Positions 1 through 6,884 of a stretch of DNA of 9,273 nt are shown here, in pieces (within the stretch, counting starts at the first letter, position 1; the number at the start of each line of letters is the position of its first letter). The notes beneath the pieces were generated by a model that saw only the letters and a program-made list of their open reading frames with translations, was not told the DNA's origin and searched no databases. Made by a program: the position numbers and the translations under genes. The stretch spans positions 1-9,273 of the forward strand of contig JANYKP010000265.1 in the NCBI GenBank assembly GCA_025358195.1, given 5' to 3'. Source of the DNA: Cyclobacteriaceae bacterium (GTDB taxonomy: Bacteria; Bacteroidota; Bacteroidia; Cytophagales; Cyclobacteriaceae).

Positions 1-1101
1 GTTGATAAAAGCAGGCTCTTTAGAATCCAAATTTTTTTTACCTAGGTATAGCTCGGCTATTTTTCTTCCGCTGCCATCGGCACTGAATGAAGCATCGTTA
101 CTGAGGATTACCACCGACAATTTTTTTTGTGGATAGTAGGCGAGCCAGGCACGGTACCCTGCAGTAGCCCCGCTATGTTGAATCTCGACAAAGCCGTTGA
201 GGTGGTCGATAAACAAGCCTGCTGCATACTTGATTTCTTTTCCGCTGTTTAACCTGCCCTTTTGAAGTCTCAAGGTCCCAAGTTGATCGCCGCCTATTTG
301 GTGTGTCAGCAGGACCTTATTCCATTTCAAAAGGTCACCCGTAGTAGTGAGCAAGCCGCCATGACCGTAAATATTTTCGAAAGGCATATTCTGATTGAAG
401 CCTTGAGTGGATTTAGAATAAGCAATCGCCCGGTGCGGGATGACTTCGCGAAAATTATTTCGCCACCCGGTGTTGATCATACCAAGAGGTTCAAACAGTC
501 GGGTTCGGGTAAATTCTGCAAGGGATTGTTTGGAAACGCGCTCTACAACTGTTACGAGTGAAGAATAATTTGAATTGCTATAAGAATACTCAGAACCTGG
601 GGTGAAGTTCAAAGATTTTTGTTTGCTCATAATCTCGAGTGCCAATTCTTGCGTGTAGACGCGCGTGGTTCGTGGCCAGCCCGCCAGCGCTCCGATAGAT
701 CCCCAATCCTTCAGCCCGCTGGTGTGATTGAGTAAGTGTTGGATGGTGATGGGAGCCTCATATTTAGGGAATTCGGGAATGTACTTGCGCACGTCATCCT
801 GTAAGGATAGTTTGCCCTCCTGCGCCAGCAGCAAAATCGAGATAGCGGTGAATTGTTTGGATATCGAGCCACCTTCAAATATGGTTTCGGTAGTGTTGGG
901 GGCATTGTGTTCGAGATCTGCCAGGCCGAAGGCTTTAGTGTATAGGATTTTGTCGTCACGTGAAATGGCAATCGATCCACCTGGAGTTGCGTTGTGCCAT
1001 TGTGTAAAAAGTCCGTCAATCAGTTTTGTAGTATCGGTCGGTTGAGCCTGGACCAGCAAACTGACAACTAAAAAAATCCACGAGAGTAACGTTTGTTTCA
1101 T
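1..1101 (-). CDS. Exported serine hydrolase, class C beta-lactamase / PBP-like family (3' end beyond window)
   Basis: Reading the minus strand from the ATG at 1101-1099 gives 367 codons with no stop, so the gene continues past the left edge. Residues 1-19 form a signal peptide (MKQT, a hydrophobic stretch, then VQA before Q20), so the protein is exported to the periplasm or outside. The serine hydrolase signature is complete: SISK at 79-82 (nucleophile Ser79, base Lys82), LLNHTSGL at 123-130, YSN at 174-176, GHGGL near 246-250 and HSG at 309-311 in place of the KTG box. The HSG variant is typical of the esterase/peptidase branch (EstB, D-aminopeptidase and many Bacteroidota serine hydrolases), so the substrate cannot be named and true beta-lactam resistance is not implied. 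It is divergent from the deoxyhypusine-synthase-like gene, with 156 bp between the starts. The family assignment is firm; the function is open. Confidence 0.92.
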   Translation of the reverse strand, partial: MKQTLLSWIFLVVSLLVQAQPTDTTKLIDGLFTQWHNATPGGSIAISRDDKILYTKAFGLADLEHNAPNTTETIFEGGSISKQFTAISILLLAQEGKLSLQDDVRKYIPEFPKYEAPITIQHLLNHTSGLKDWGSIGALAGWPRTTRVYTQELALEIMSKQKSLNFTPGSEYSYSNSNYSSLVTVVERVSKQSLAEFTRTRLFEPLGMINTGWRNNFREVIPHRAIAYSKSTQGFNQNMPFENIYGHGGLLTTTGDLLKWNKVLLTHQIGGDQLGTLRLQKGRLNSGKEIKYAAGLFIDHLNGFVEIQHSGATAGYRAWLAYYPQKKLSVVILSNDASFSADGSGRKIAELYLGKKNLDSKEPAFIN

Positions 1102-1257
1102 CGTGAAAGGTAATATTATTTGAAGTTTGTAAGATCGTATTTCATAGATTTTACGATTCCCCACACTAAAAAACTTACATCCGAAACTTGCAACCTTCAG
1201 CTTCTAACCGGGAACTTATTTGTATTTTCGCCCCAAAATTTTCAGACCACAACGATC
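1102..1257. other. Divergent intergenic region
   Basis: This 156-bp AT-rich gap separates two divergent genes and must hold both promoters, but no convincing TTTG / TAnnTTTG pair at about 19-bp spacing is visible on either strand. Around 1183-1215 it holds a run of short AAC/CTT words (GAAACTTGCAACC, then CTTCTAACC) resembling low-complexity filler, similar in style to the complement of the repeat after argS. No RNA gene is seen. Confidence 0.5.
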
Positions 1258-2235
1258 ATGAGCCAAAACCGACCGATCTCTGCTTTCATCGAAAAACATT
1301 ACCTGCATTTCAATGCCGCTGCCATGGTGGACGCAGCAAAGGCCTATAAAAAACATATTGCGGATGGTAAAAAAATGATGGTAACGTTGGCGGGCGCCAT
1401 GAGTACAGGCGAATTAGGCATCAGCTTTGCCGAAATGATACGCCAGCATAAAGTGCAGATCATCTCTTGTACAGGCGCTAACCTGGAAGAAGACATAATG
1501 AACCTGGTGGCCCACTCGCATTACCGTAGGATACCAAACTACCGCGATCTTACTCCGGAGCAGGAGTGGGACCTTTTGCAAAAGCATTTGAACCGCGTTA
1601 CCGACACCTGTATTCCGGAAGAGGAGGCATTCAGAAGGCTGCAGAAACATTTATTTAAAGTATGGAAAGATGCCGAGGACAAAGGTGAACGGCTTTTCCC
1701 GCATGAGTTTATGTTCCGTATGATCAACAGCGGTGACCTGAAGCAGTACTACGAGATCGATCCGAAGAATTCATGGATGATCGCGGCCGCTGAGAAGAAC
1801 ATGCCGATGGTGGTTCCTGGCTGGGAAGATTCTACGATGGGAAATATTTTTGCTTCCTACTGTGTAACGGGTGAATTGAAAGCGTCTACCATGAAATCGG
1901 GTATTGAATATATGGTTTGGCTGGCAGATTGGTACACCAACAATTCAGGCAAAGATGGCATAGGCTTTTTCCAGATTGGAGGAGGCATTGCCGGTGACTT
2001 TCCGATTTGCGTGGTCCCGATGCTTCATCAGGACTTGCAGCGTGATGGCGTTCCATATTGGAGCTATTTTTGTCAGATCAGTGACTCCACTACCAGCTAT
2101 GGTTCGTACTCTGGCGCCGTACCGAATGAAAAAATCACCTGGGGAAAGCTTAGTATTGAGACACCCAAGTTTATCGTGGAGAGTGACGCAACGATCGTGG
2201 CCCCGTTGATGTTTGCCTATATTTTAGATATGTAG
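1258..2235 (+). CDS. Deoxyhypusine-synthase-family protein (bacterial type)
   Basis: This 325-residue protein is close to the usual length of bacterial deoxyhypusine synthase (DHS) homologues. NAD-site motifs of the family are recognisable: CTGANLEED at 71-79 (matching TTAGGVEED in human DHS), PGWEDSTMGN at 187-196 (PALTDGSLGD), GGG at 241-243, a Ser-Gly-Ala-Pro stretch before WGKL at 295-298, and SDATIVAPL at 309-317. Bacteria lack eIF5A, the normal DHS substrate. One characterised bacterial homologue, Anabaena SpeY, makes homospermidine, so a polyamine aminobutyl-transfer role is possible here. However, the loop after GGG has no lysine where eukaryotic DHS carries its enzyme-intermediate lysine, so the chemistry may differ. 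The ATG at 1258 is preferred: the frame stays open upstream to a TTG at 1120, but that extension looks non-coding. No clear Shine-Dalgarno sequence precedes 1258. Confidence 0.88.
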   Translation: MSQNRPISAFIEKHYLHFNAAAMVDAAKAYKKHIADGKKMMVTLAGAMSTGELGISFAEMIRQHKVQIISCTGANLEEDIMNLVAHSHYRRIPNYRDLTPEQEWDLLQKHLNRVTDTCIPEEEAFRRLQKHLFKVWKDAEDKGERLFPHEFMFRMINSGDLKQYYEIDPKNSWMIAAAEKNMPMVVPGWEDSTMGNIFASYCVTGELKASTMKSGIEYMVWLADWYTNNSGKDGIGFFQIGGGIAGDFPICVVPMLHQDLQRDGVPYWSYFCQISDSTTSYGSYSGAVPNEKITWGKLSIETPKFIVESDATIVAPLMFAYILDM

Positions 2236-2310
2236 GCCTCACCCAACCCTCTCCGGAGGAGAGGGCTAAACTCCTCCCTTCTCCTCCGGAGAAGGGCCGG
2301 GGATGAGGCC
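2235..2310. repeat. 76-bp imperfect palindrome / tandem-hairpin element
   Basis: The outer arms GGCCTCA (2235-2241) and TGAGGCC (2304-2310) are perfect inverted repeats. Inside them, CTCCGGAGGAG (2251-2261) pairs perfectly with CTCCTCCGGAG (2281-2291), so nearly the whole element can fold as one long stem with a loop at 2262-2280. Alternatively it forms two separate hairpins: 8 bp with a GGA loop (2247-2265) and 9 bp with a TCC loop (2276-2296). It begins on the last base of the upstream stop codon and ends 16 bp before the argS start. This looks like a dispersed REP/MITE-like intergenic repeat, and it may also act as a terminator or mRNA stabiliser. No U-run follows, so a simple intrinsic terminator is not obvious. 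Confidence 0.85.
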
Positions 2311-2326
2311 CAAAACTCATCGCTTA

Positions 2327-4105
2327 ATGAATCTAGACTCGCTACTTCGCACCCAAATACAAAAAGCGGTTTTCGCTGTATTCAATCAGCAGATCGACAA
2401 TCCTCAACTCCAACCCACCAACAAAGAGTTTGAAGGGTCGCATACGCTGGTGTGTTTTCCGTTGGCTAAAATTTCAAGGAAAGGACCGGAAGAGACCGCC
2501 AGACTAATCGGAGATCATCTGGTTGCCAACTCGGGTATTGTGAGCCGCTACAATGTGGTAAAGGGTTTTTTAAATCTCGTTATAGGGGATACGGTATGGC
2601 TAGAAGTTTTTCGGTCAATTCACGCTGATAAAAAATTTGGAGAACGTCCTTCCAACGGCAAAGAAATCATGGTGGAGTACTCATCGCCCAACACCAACAA
2701 ACCACTCCATCTTGGCCACTTGCGTAATAATTTCCTGGGCTGGAGCGTGGCAGAGATTTATAAATCCATTGGCTACAATGTCCACAAAGTACAAATCATC
2801 AACGACCGGGGTATTCATATCTGCAAGTCCATGGCTGCGTGGAAATTGTTTGGCAATGGAGCGACTCTTCAAAGCAGCGGACTGAAGGGTGATAAGCTGG
2901 TGGGTAAATACTATGTTGAGTTTGACAAGGTGTTCAAAGCGCAGATCAGCGAGCTTGAACAAAAAGGAAACAGTAAGGAAACTGCAGAGAAAGAAGCTCC
3001 TATCATGAAACTGGCAGTGGAAATGCTTCAGAAATGGGAACAAAAGGATCCGGAAACGCTTTCAATCTGGAAGATGATGAATGGCTGGGTGTACGAAGGC
3101 TTCTCGGTGACCTACCACCGCATGGGCGTTGACTTTGAAAGGTTGTACTACGAATCCAAAACCTATTTGCTCGGAAAAGACGAAGTGCTGCGCGGCCTGG
3201 ACAAGGGAATATTTTTTAAAAAAGAAGATGGTTCCGTATGGGTGGACTTGACAGCGGATGGATTGGACCAAAAAGTTTTACTTCGATCAGACGGTACCTC
3301 CGTGTATATGACCCAGGATTTCGGTACCGCCATTTTGCGCTTCCGCGATTTCCCAAAAATAGAAAAACAGGTGTACACGGTTGGCAATGAACAGGAATAT
3401 CACTTTAAGGTCTTGTTTTTAATCCTTGCCAAGCTGGGATATTCCTGGGCGAAGGAGTGCTATCATCTTTCCTACGGAATGGTGGATTTGCCAACCGGGA
3501 AAATGAAGAGTAGAGAGGGCACCGTGGTGGATGCGGATGACCTGATGCAAGAGATGGTAGAAGAGGCGGCCCGGCAGACAAAAGAACTGGGTAAGATTGA
3601 TGAGATGACGGATAGCGAATTTGAAAATCTCTCCGAAATGATCGGCATGGGTGCGTTGAAATTTTTCCTGTTGAAAGTCGATCCCAAGAAACGGATGCTT
3701 TTCGACCCAGCCGAATCAATCCAGTTGCAGGGGCACACGGGGCCGTTCATTCAATATACGTATGCGCGTATTCGATCTATCATTCGTAAAGCTGAGACGC
3801 TGAATATTCAACCGGCGATCCAGGGTATAACATCCATGGAACCGGCTGAGCGTGAAGTGATCTTTATGATCCACTATTACATGAATAAATTGGAAGAAGC
3901 TGCACGCGAGTATTCGCCGGCGGTTGTGGCCAATTATGCTTTTGAATTAGCAAAAGAATACAACCAGTTTTACCAATCCATTCCGATTTTTAATGAAAGT
4001 GATCCGGCTAAGCTAAAATTCCGGGTGGCGCTCTCGCAGGTGGTGGCGGATGTGCTGAAGAAGTCAATGGGGCTGTTGGGGATCAGGATGCCTGAGAGAA
4101 TGTAA
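2327..4105 (+). CDS. argS: Arginyl-tRNA synthetase
   Basis: Cytoplasmic class I aminoacyl-tRNA synthetase that charges tRNA-Arg using ATP. At 592 residues it has the normal length. Domains in order: an N-terminal Arg-tRNA-synthetase additional domain (about 1-100), the catalytic Rossmann fold with SSPNTNKPLHLGHLRNN at 119-135 (HLGH at 128-131 is the HIGH box) and GKMKSREGT at 391-399 in the KMSKS position, then the DALR-type helical anticodon-binding domain (about 470-592) with GHTGPFIQYTYARI at 469-482 and the characteristic C-terminal RMPERM. The start at 2327 is chosen because the in-frame upstream ATG at 2303 lies inside the palindromic repeat and adds only eight non-conserved residues. 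The gene follows the deoxyhypusine-synthase-like gene in the same direction, but the palindrome separates them. The identification is secure. Confidence 0.97.
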   Translation: MNLDSLLRTQIQKAVFAVFNQQIDNPQLQPTNKEFEGSHTLVCFPLAKISRKGPEETARLIGDHLVANSGIVSRYNVVKGFLNLVIGDTVWLEVFRSIHADKKFGERPSNGKEIMVEYSSPNTNKPLHLGHLRNNFLGWSVAEIYKSIGYNVHKVQIINDRGIHICKSMAAWKLFGNGATLQSSGLKGDKLVGKYYVEFDKVFKAQISELEQKGNSKETAEKEAPIMKLAVEMLQKWEQKDPETLSIWKMMNGWVYEGFSVTYHRMGVDFERLYYESKTYLLGKDEVLRGLDKGIFFKKEDGSVWVDLTADGLDQKVLLRSDGTSVYMTQDFGTAILRFRDFPKIEKQVYTVGNEQEYHFKVLFLILAKLGYSWAKECYHLSYGMVDLPTGKMKSREGTVVDADDLMQEMVEEAARQTKELGKIDEMTDSEFENLSEMIGMGALKFFLLKVDPKKRMLFDPAESIQLQGHTGPFIQYTYARIRSIIRKAETLNIQPAIQGITSMEPAEREVIFMIHYYMNKLEEAAREYSPAVVANYAFELAKEYNQFYQSIPIFNESDPAKLKFRVALSQVVADVLKKSMGLLGIRMPERM

Positions 4106-4115
4106 AATTGGCTGC

Positions 4116-4141
4116 TGGGTTCTAGTTTCTGGGTTCTGGTT
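4116..4141. repeat. Short tandem direct repeat after argS
   Basis: TGGGTTCTAGTT (4116-4127) is followed by TGGGTTCTGGTT (4130-4141): 11 of 12 positions match, with a 14-nt period. It lies in the 93-bp gap between argS and the acetyltransferase gene. The rest of the gap (to 4198) is G/T-rich, low in complexity and without a clear terminator or promoter. Confidence 0.6.
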
Positions 4142-4198
4142 GGTAGGTGTTGGATTTGGAGCGCTGGCAATGATTGGTGAAAAAGATAATTGGTAATA

Positions 4199-5377
4199 AT
4201 GAAGGTAACAGTTCGGAAGTTTTCGGGGGAGGACACGGCGAGCCTTGTAAGTCTGTTTCATGAAACGGTCCACAGCATCAATAGTAAGGACTATCCGCAA
4301 GAGCAGCTTGATGCCTGGGCGCCAGCCCTTCCCGACCTTAAAAAGTGGCGTGCGCGATTTAAGACTTCCAAAACGCTTGTAGCTGAATTTGAGGGAAAGA
4401 TCGTTGGGTTTGGAAACCTTGAAAACGAGCTTTCGACCGTCGACATGTTGTATGTGCACAAGGACCACCAGCGGCAGGGGATCGCAACGAGCTTGCTCAA
4501 GAAACTGGAAAAAAAATTAAGGGAGAGCGACACCAAAACTGCTACCGCAGAAGTTAGCATTACCGCACGACCCTTCTTTGAACGAAGCGGTTATCATTTG
4601 GTGCGTGAGAACCGGAAAATGTTGAATGGCAAGGAATTCCTGAATTTCATCATGGAGAAAGAGTTAACGTTAAAGGAATCGATTGATATGAAAGATGATA
4701 AAGTGAAAAAGAAGCAGGCTTTCCGCTGGGGTGATTTGTTTATCAACAAGGTTTTTGATCTTCTGATTGTCATCCTGGGGGTATCTATTGCCTTTCAATT
4801 GAACAACCTGAAACTAGAGTCTGACCAGCAATCACTCGAAAAGTTTTATTTGGAAAGCATGCTTACTGACCTTGATAAGGACGTCAGCGAATGCAACGAG
4901 AATCTGGAGAATCTACGGTCCGACCATAAGCTGGTCGCGGGCTACCTGAGGAAACTGCAACAACCTGAACCTACCGCTGATTCTTTGGGTATCGTTATCG
5001 TAGAGACCATCTGGTTCGATACGTTTAATGGGAATCAGGATACATATTCAACCTTGCTTGCCAGTAATGGATTCAGCGCATTAGGAGATCGCGCGATTCG
5101 CAGCCAGATTACAGAATATTACAAACAATACCAGTCGGTCGAGCGCTTTGACAAGGTTTATACGGATATACTGTTTCAATTTTATACGTACTTTTCTCCC
5201 TACTGTGATTTTTCCACGCGGCAAATAATTGATGCGAGCGTTGTAGAAAAAGTGCAGACCCGCAACAATCTACTCATGGCCCTGGGACAATTAAACGATA
5301 GTATTGAGAGCTACACAGAAATGATTGCGAAAGCCACCGCATTGAAGGCGCGTATTGAATCAACTATTCAGAAATAA
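4199..5377 (+). CDS. GNAT N-acetyltransferase fused to a membrane-anchored DUF6090-like domain
   Basis: One 392-codon frame encodes two unrelated halves. Residues 1-155 are a GNAT acetyltransferase (acetyl-CoA-dependent N-acylation): MLYVHKDHQRQGIA at 83-96 contains the Q/R-x-x-G-x-A pyrophosphate loop (Q91, G94, A96), and FFERSGYHLV at 126-135 plus FIMEKEL at 150-156 form the usual C-terminus of the small YafP-like type. After a short charged linker, residues 164-392 hold a single hydrophobic segment (about 183-201, FINKVFDLLIVILGVSIAFQ) and a helical, partly coiled-coil region. This resembles Bacteroidota DUF6090-type membrane proteins of unknown function. Met164 (codon at 4688) is a plausible start for the second half, with AAAGGA ten bases upstream. 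So this could be a true fusion, two genes joined by loss of a stop codon, or one gene with an internal start. The ATG at 4199 is preferred over the in-frame TTG at 4190. Substrates are unknown. Confidence 0.8.
   Translation: MKVTVRKFSGEDTASLVSLFHETVHSINSKDYPQEQLDAWAPALPDLKKWRARFKTSKTLVAEFEGKIVGFGNLENELSTVDMLYVHKDHQRQGIATSLLKKLEKKLRESDTKTATAEVSITARPFFERSGYHLVRENRKMLNGKEFLNFIMEKELTLKESIDMKDDKVKKKQAFRWGDLFINKVFDLLIVILGVSIAFQLNNLKLESDQQSLEKFYLESMLTDLDKDVSECNENLENLRSDHKLVAGYLRKLQQPEPTADSLGIVIVETIWFDTFNGNQDTYSTLLASNGFSALGDRAIRSQITEYYKQYQSVERFDKVYTDILFQFYTYFSPYCDFSTRQIIDASVVEKVQTRNNLLMALGQLNDSIESYTEMIAKATALKARIESTIQK
4672..4690 (+). promoter_or_regulatory. Possible internal ribosome binding site and start codon
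   Basis: AAAGGA at 4672-4677 lies ten bases before an in-frame ATG at 4688-4690. It is exactly where the acetyltransferase half should end and the membrane half should begin. Such a sequence would let the membrane domain be made alone. This is an inference; purine-rich hexamers occur by chance, and Bacteroidota rely weakly on Shine-Dalgarno pairing. Confidence 0.35.
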
Positions 5378-5429
5378 ATGGATTTTGAACATTCGCATTG
5401 AATCCATTGTTATCCTTTAAAATCCATTT
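5376..5429. repeat. 11-bp inverted repeat with a third half-copy, upstream of the first peroxidase gene
   Basis: AAATGGATTTT (5376-5386) and AAAATCCATTT (5419-5429) are perfect inverted repeats 32 bp apart, and a further partial copy AATCCATT lies at 5401-5408. Together they occupy the whole 55-bp gap, overlapping the stop codon of the fusion gene and ending three bases before the peroxidase ATG. Options are a transcription factor binding site or an AU-rich mRNA hairpin that terminates the upstream transcript or masks the start. The sequence does not decide between them. Confidence 0.6.
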
Positions 5430-5432
5430 CGC

Positions 5433-5930
5433 ATGAAAATTACCCTCATTTTAATTCTCTTCGCCATGACAGTAGCTCCAGTATCCTTTTTCGATTTCAA
5501 GCTAAATGCCATCGATGGCAAGGTGATCGATTTCTCCCAATTCAAGGGCAAAAACATTTTGATCGTCAACACGGCATCCGAGTGCGGTTATACGCCGCAA
5601 TATGCCGACCTGCAAAAACTACATGAAACACTGGGTAACAAGGTGATTATCCTCGGATTCCCAGCCAATAACTTTGGCGGACAAGAACCCGGCAGCAATA
5701 CGGAAATCGTTTCATTCTGTCAAAAAAATTATGGCGTAACATTCCAACTTTTTGAAAAGATTTCCGTGAAGGGCAGCGATCAGCATCCATTGTACGCCTG
5801 GCTAAAGGAACAGACGGGTAAAGAGCCCGGTTGGAACTTTTGCAAGTATTTGATAAAGGCGGACGGAACCGTTAAGTTTTTCAAGACGTCAGTAAACCCG
5901 ATGTCAAAGGAAATTACCGATGAACTATAA
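5433..5930 (+). CDS. Glutathione-peroxidase-family thiol peroxidase, secreted form
   Basis: This protein reduces hydrogen peroxide or organic hydroperoxides through a cysteine; bacterial members usually use thioredoxin rather than glutathione. Residues 1-19 are a hydrophobic signal-like segment, suggesting export to the periplasm. The family core follows at once: NTASECGYTPQY at 46-57 (peroxidatic Cys51), GFPANNFGGQEPG at 75-87 (Gln84) and WNF at 134-136 (Trp134, Asn135), giving the complete Cys/Gln/Trp/Asn tetrad. Cys96 in SFCQKNYGV is the likely resolving cysteine. At 165 residues it ends a few residues earlier than its neighbour, at ITDEL. Its last 11 bases overlap the start of the next peroxidase gene (ATGAACTATAA), so the two are probably translationally coupled. 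The family is certain; the reductant and exact location are inferred. Confidence 0.93.
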   Translation: MKITLILILFAMTVAPVSFFDFKLNAIDGKVIDFSQFKGKNILIVNTASECGYTPQYADLQKLHETLGNKVIILGFPANNFGGQEPGSNTEIVSFCQKNYGVTFQLFEKISVKGSDQHPLYAWLKEQTGKEPGWNFCKYLIKADGTVKFFKTSVNPMSKEITDEL

Positions 5931-6477
5931 ACGAATTTTATTTGGATTATTGATCATTATGGGTATCGCAGCATTTATTTCGAGAAAGTTAAGCTCCGCC
6001 AAAAAGGAACCAATCTCCGGCTCCATTTATGATTTTAAAGTAAAATCACTAGAAGGCATGGAAATTGACTTATCGCAATACAGAGGAAAGTATATGTTGA
6101 TCGTGAACACCGCATCCAAGTGTGGCTACACTCCGCAATACGCCGATCTTGAAAAATTGCATGAGCAGTTTGGTAATAAAGTTGCAGTGCTTGGGTTCCC
6201 GGCCAATAATTTCCTGTGGCAGGAGCCAAGCACCAACGAAGAGATCGCCACATTCTGCGAAAGGAACTACGGTGTGAAGTTCCCTATGTTTGAAAAGATA
6301 TCGGTGAAAGGCAGCGACAAGGCACCGCTGTATAAATGGCTGGAGGCGAAGACGGGTGAATCGCCCTCCTGGAATTTTTGTAAGTATTTGATAAGTCCCA
6401 ACGGAGAGGTGCTAGCCTTTTACCTTCCAAAGGTGAAGCCCATGGATAAGGAAATCATGGATAAAATTTTACAATAA
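5920..6477 (+). CDS. Glutathione-peroxidase-family thiol peroxidase, membrane-anchored form
   Basis: A tandem paralogue of the preceding gene, more than half identical to it by eye, with shared runs such as CGYTPQYADL and FEKISVKGSD. The catalytic set is intact: peroxidatic Cys68 in NTASKCGYTPQY, Gln101, Trp151 and Asn152, with a likely resolving Cys113 in TFCERNYGV. Both paralogues also carry WNFCKYL with an extra cysteine (Cys154 here). The N-terminus differs: residues 6-20 are a membrane segment followed by a Lys/Ser-rich linker (21-33) with no obvious cleavage site, so the protein is probably anchored facing the periplasm. GG before the catalytic Gln is replaced by LW, a position that varies in bacterial members. 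The gene overlaps the previous one by 11 bases and sits two bases before the DoxX gene, pointing to one mRNA. Confidence 0.93.
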   Translation: MNYKRILFGLLIIMGIAAFISRKLSSAKKEPISGSIYDFKVKSLEGMEIDLSQYRGKYMLIVNTASKCGYTPQYADLEKLHEQFGNKVAVLGFPANNFLWQEPSTNEEIATFCERNYGVKFPMFEKISVKGSDKAPLYKWLEAKTGESPSWNFCKYLISPNGEVLAFYLPKVKPMDKEIMDKILQ

Positions 6478-6479
6478 CT

Positions 6480-6884
6480 ATGTTGAGACGACTTTGGAAT
6501 ACAAAACCCTATGCATTGGATCTTGGGTTATTATTATTGCGCATCACAATGGCTATGTTAATGATGACTCACGGCTGGCCAAAATTCATCGGTTATTCTG
6601 AAAAAGCCGCAACATTTCCGGATCCGTTGGGTGTGAGTCATCCGGTTTCACTACTGTTGACCATTTTTGCTGAAGTGTTTTGCTCCGCATTTCTGCTGAT
6701 TGGACTCTTCAGCCGGGTCGTTCTTATCCCGCTCATGTTCCTTATGCTGGTGGCGATTTTCATCATCCATGCGAAAGATGGATTGGGCGTCAAGGAACAT
6801 GCAATTTTATTTTTAGTGCCTTACATTGCATTGTTTTTAGCCGGCCCGGGACGTTATTCGGTTGATCGCCTGCTAAAAAGATAA
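6480..6884 (+). CDS. DoxX-family inner-membrane protein
   Basis: This 134-residue protein has four predicted membrane helices (about 14-32, 55-77, 79-98 and 106-123) and the DoxX-type HGWPKF motif at 31-36 after the first helix. GLGVKEHAILFL at 101-112 and a C-terminal AGPGRYSVDRLL at 121-132 also fit. DoxX-family proteins are small quinone-linked or redox-associated membrane proteins; some are subunits of thiosulfate:quinone oxidoreductase or work with oxidative-stress enzymes, but most are uncharacterised. The start lies two bases after the stop of the membrane-anchored peroxidase, so translation is probably coupled. A redox role together with the peroxidases is inferred from position only. 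Confidence 0.88.
   Translation: MLRRLWNTKPYALDLGLLLLRITMAMLMMTHGWPKFIGYSEKAATFPDPLGVSHPVSLLLTIFAEVFCSAFLLIGLFSRVVLIPLMFLMLVAIFIIHAKDGLGVKEHAILFLVPYIALFLAGPGRYSVDRLLKR

Noticed and set aside
262..1045. Several open frames of about 100 codons on both strands within the first kilobase
   Set aside because: They lie inside the partial serine hydrolase on the minus strand, whose frame is open throughout and carries all family motifs; they are out-of-frame shadows.
1105..1112. TACCTTTC on the minus strand as a -7 promoter element for the serine hydrolase gene
   Set aside because: It matches TAnnTTTG at seven of eight positions, but there is no TTG at the right distance and it lies three bases from the ATG.
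1134..1151. TAGATTTT near 1146 as a plus-strand promoter for the deoxyhypusine-synthase-like gene
   Set aside because: The nearest TTTG elements are 15 and 23 bp away rather than about 19, so the pairing is not convincing.
1120..1257. A 46-codon N-terminal extension of the deoxyhypusine-synthase-like gene from a TTG
   Set aside because: The extension looks like translated intergenic DNA, and the ATG at 1258 gives the normal family length.
2303..2326. Upstream ATG for argS
   Set aside because: It lies within the palindromic repeat and adds eight residues unlike the argS N-terminus; the ATG at 2327 fits the family better.
2681..3043. A 120-codon minus-strand frame inside argS, and similar ones at 3062-3750
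   Set aside because: They are antisense to strongly conserved catalytic regions of argS and show no recognisable protein features.
6214..6222. LW in place of GG just before the catalytic Gln of the second peroxidase
   Set aside because: Bacterial members of this family vary at these two positions (for example FLKQEPG forms), so it is probably normal variation.
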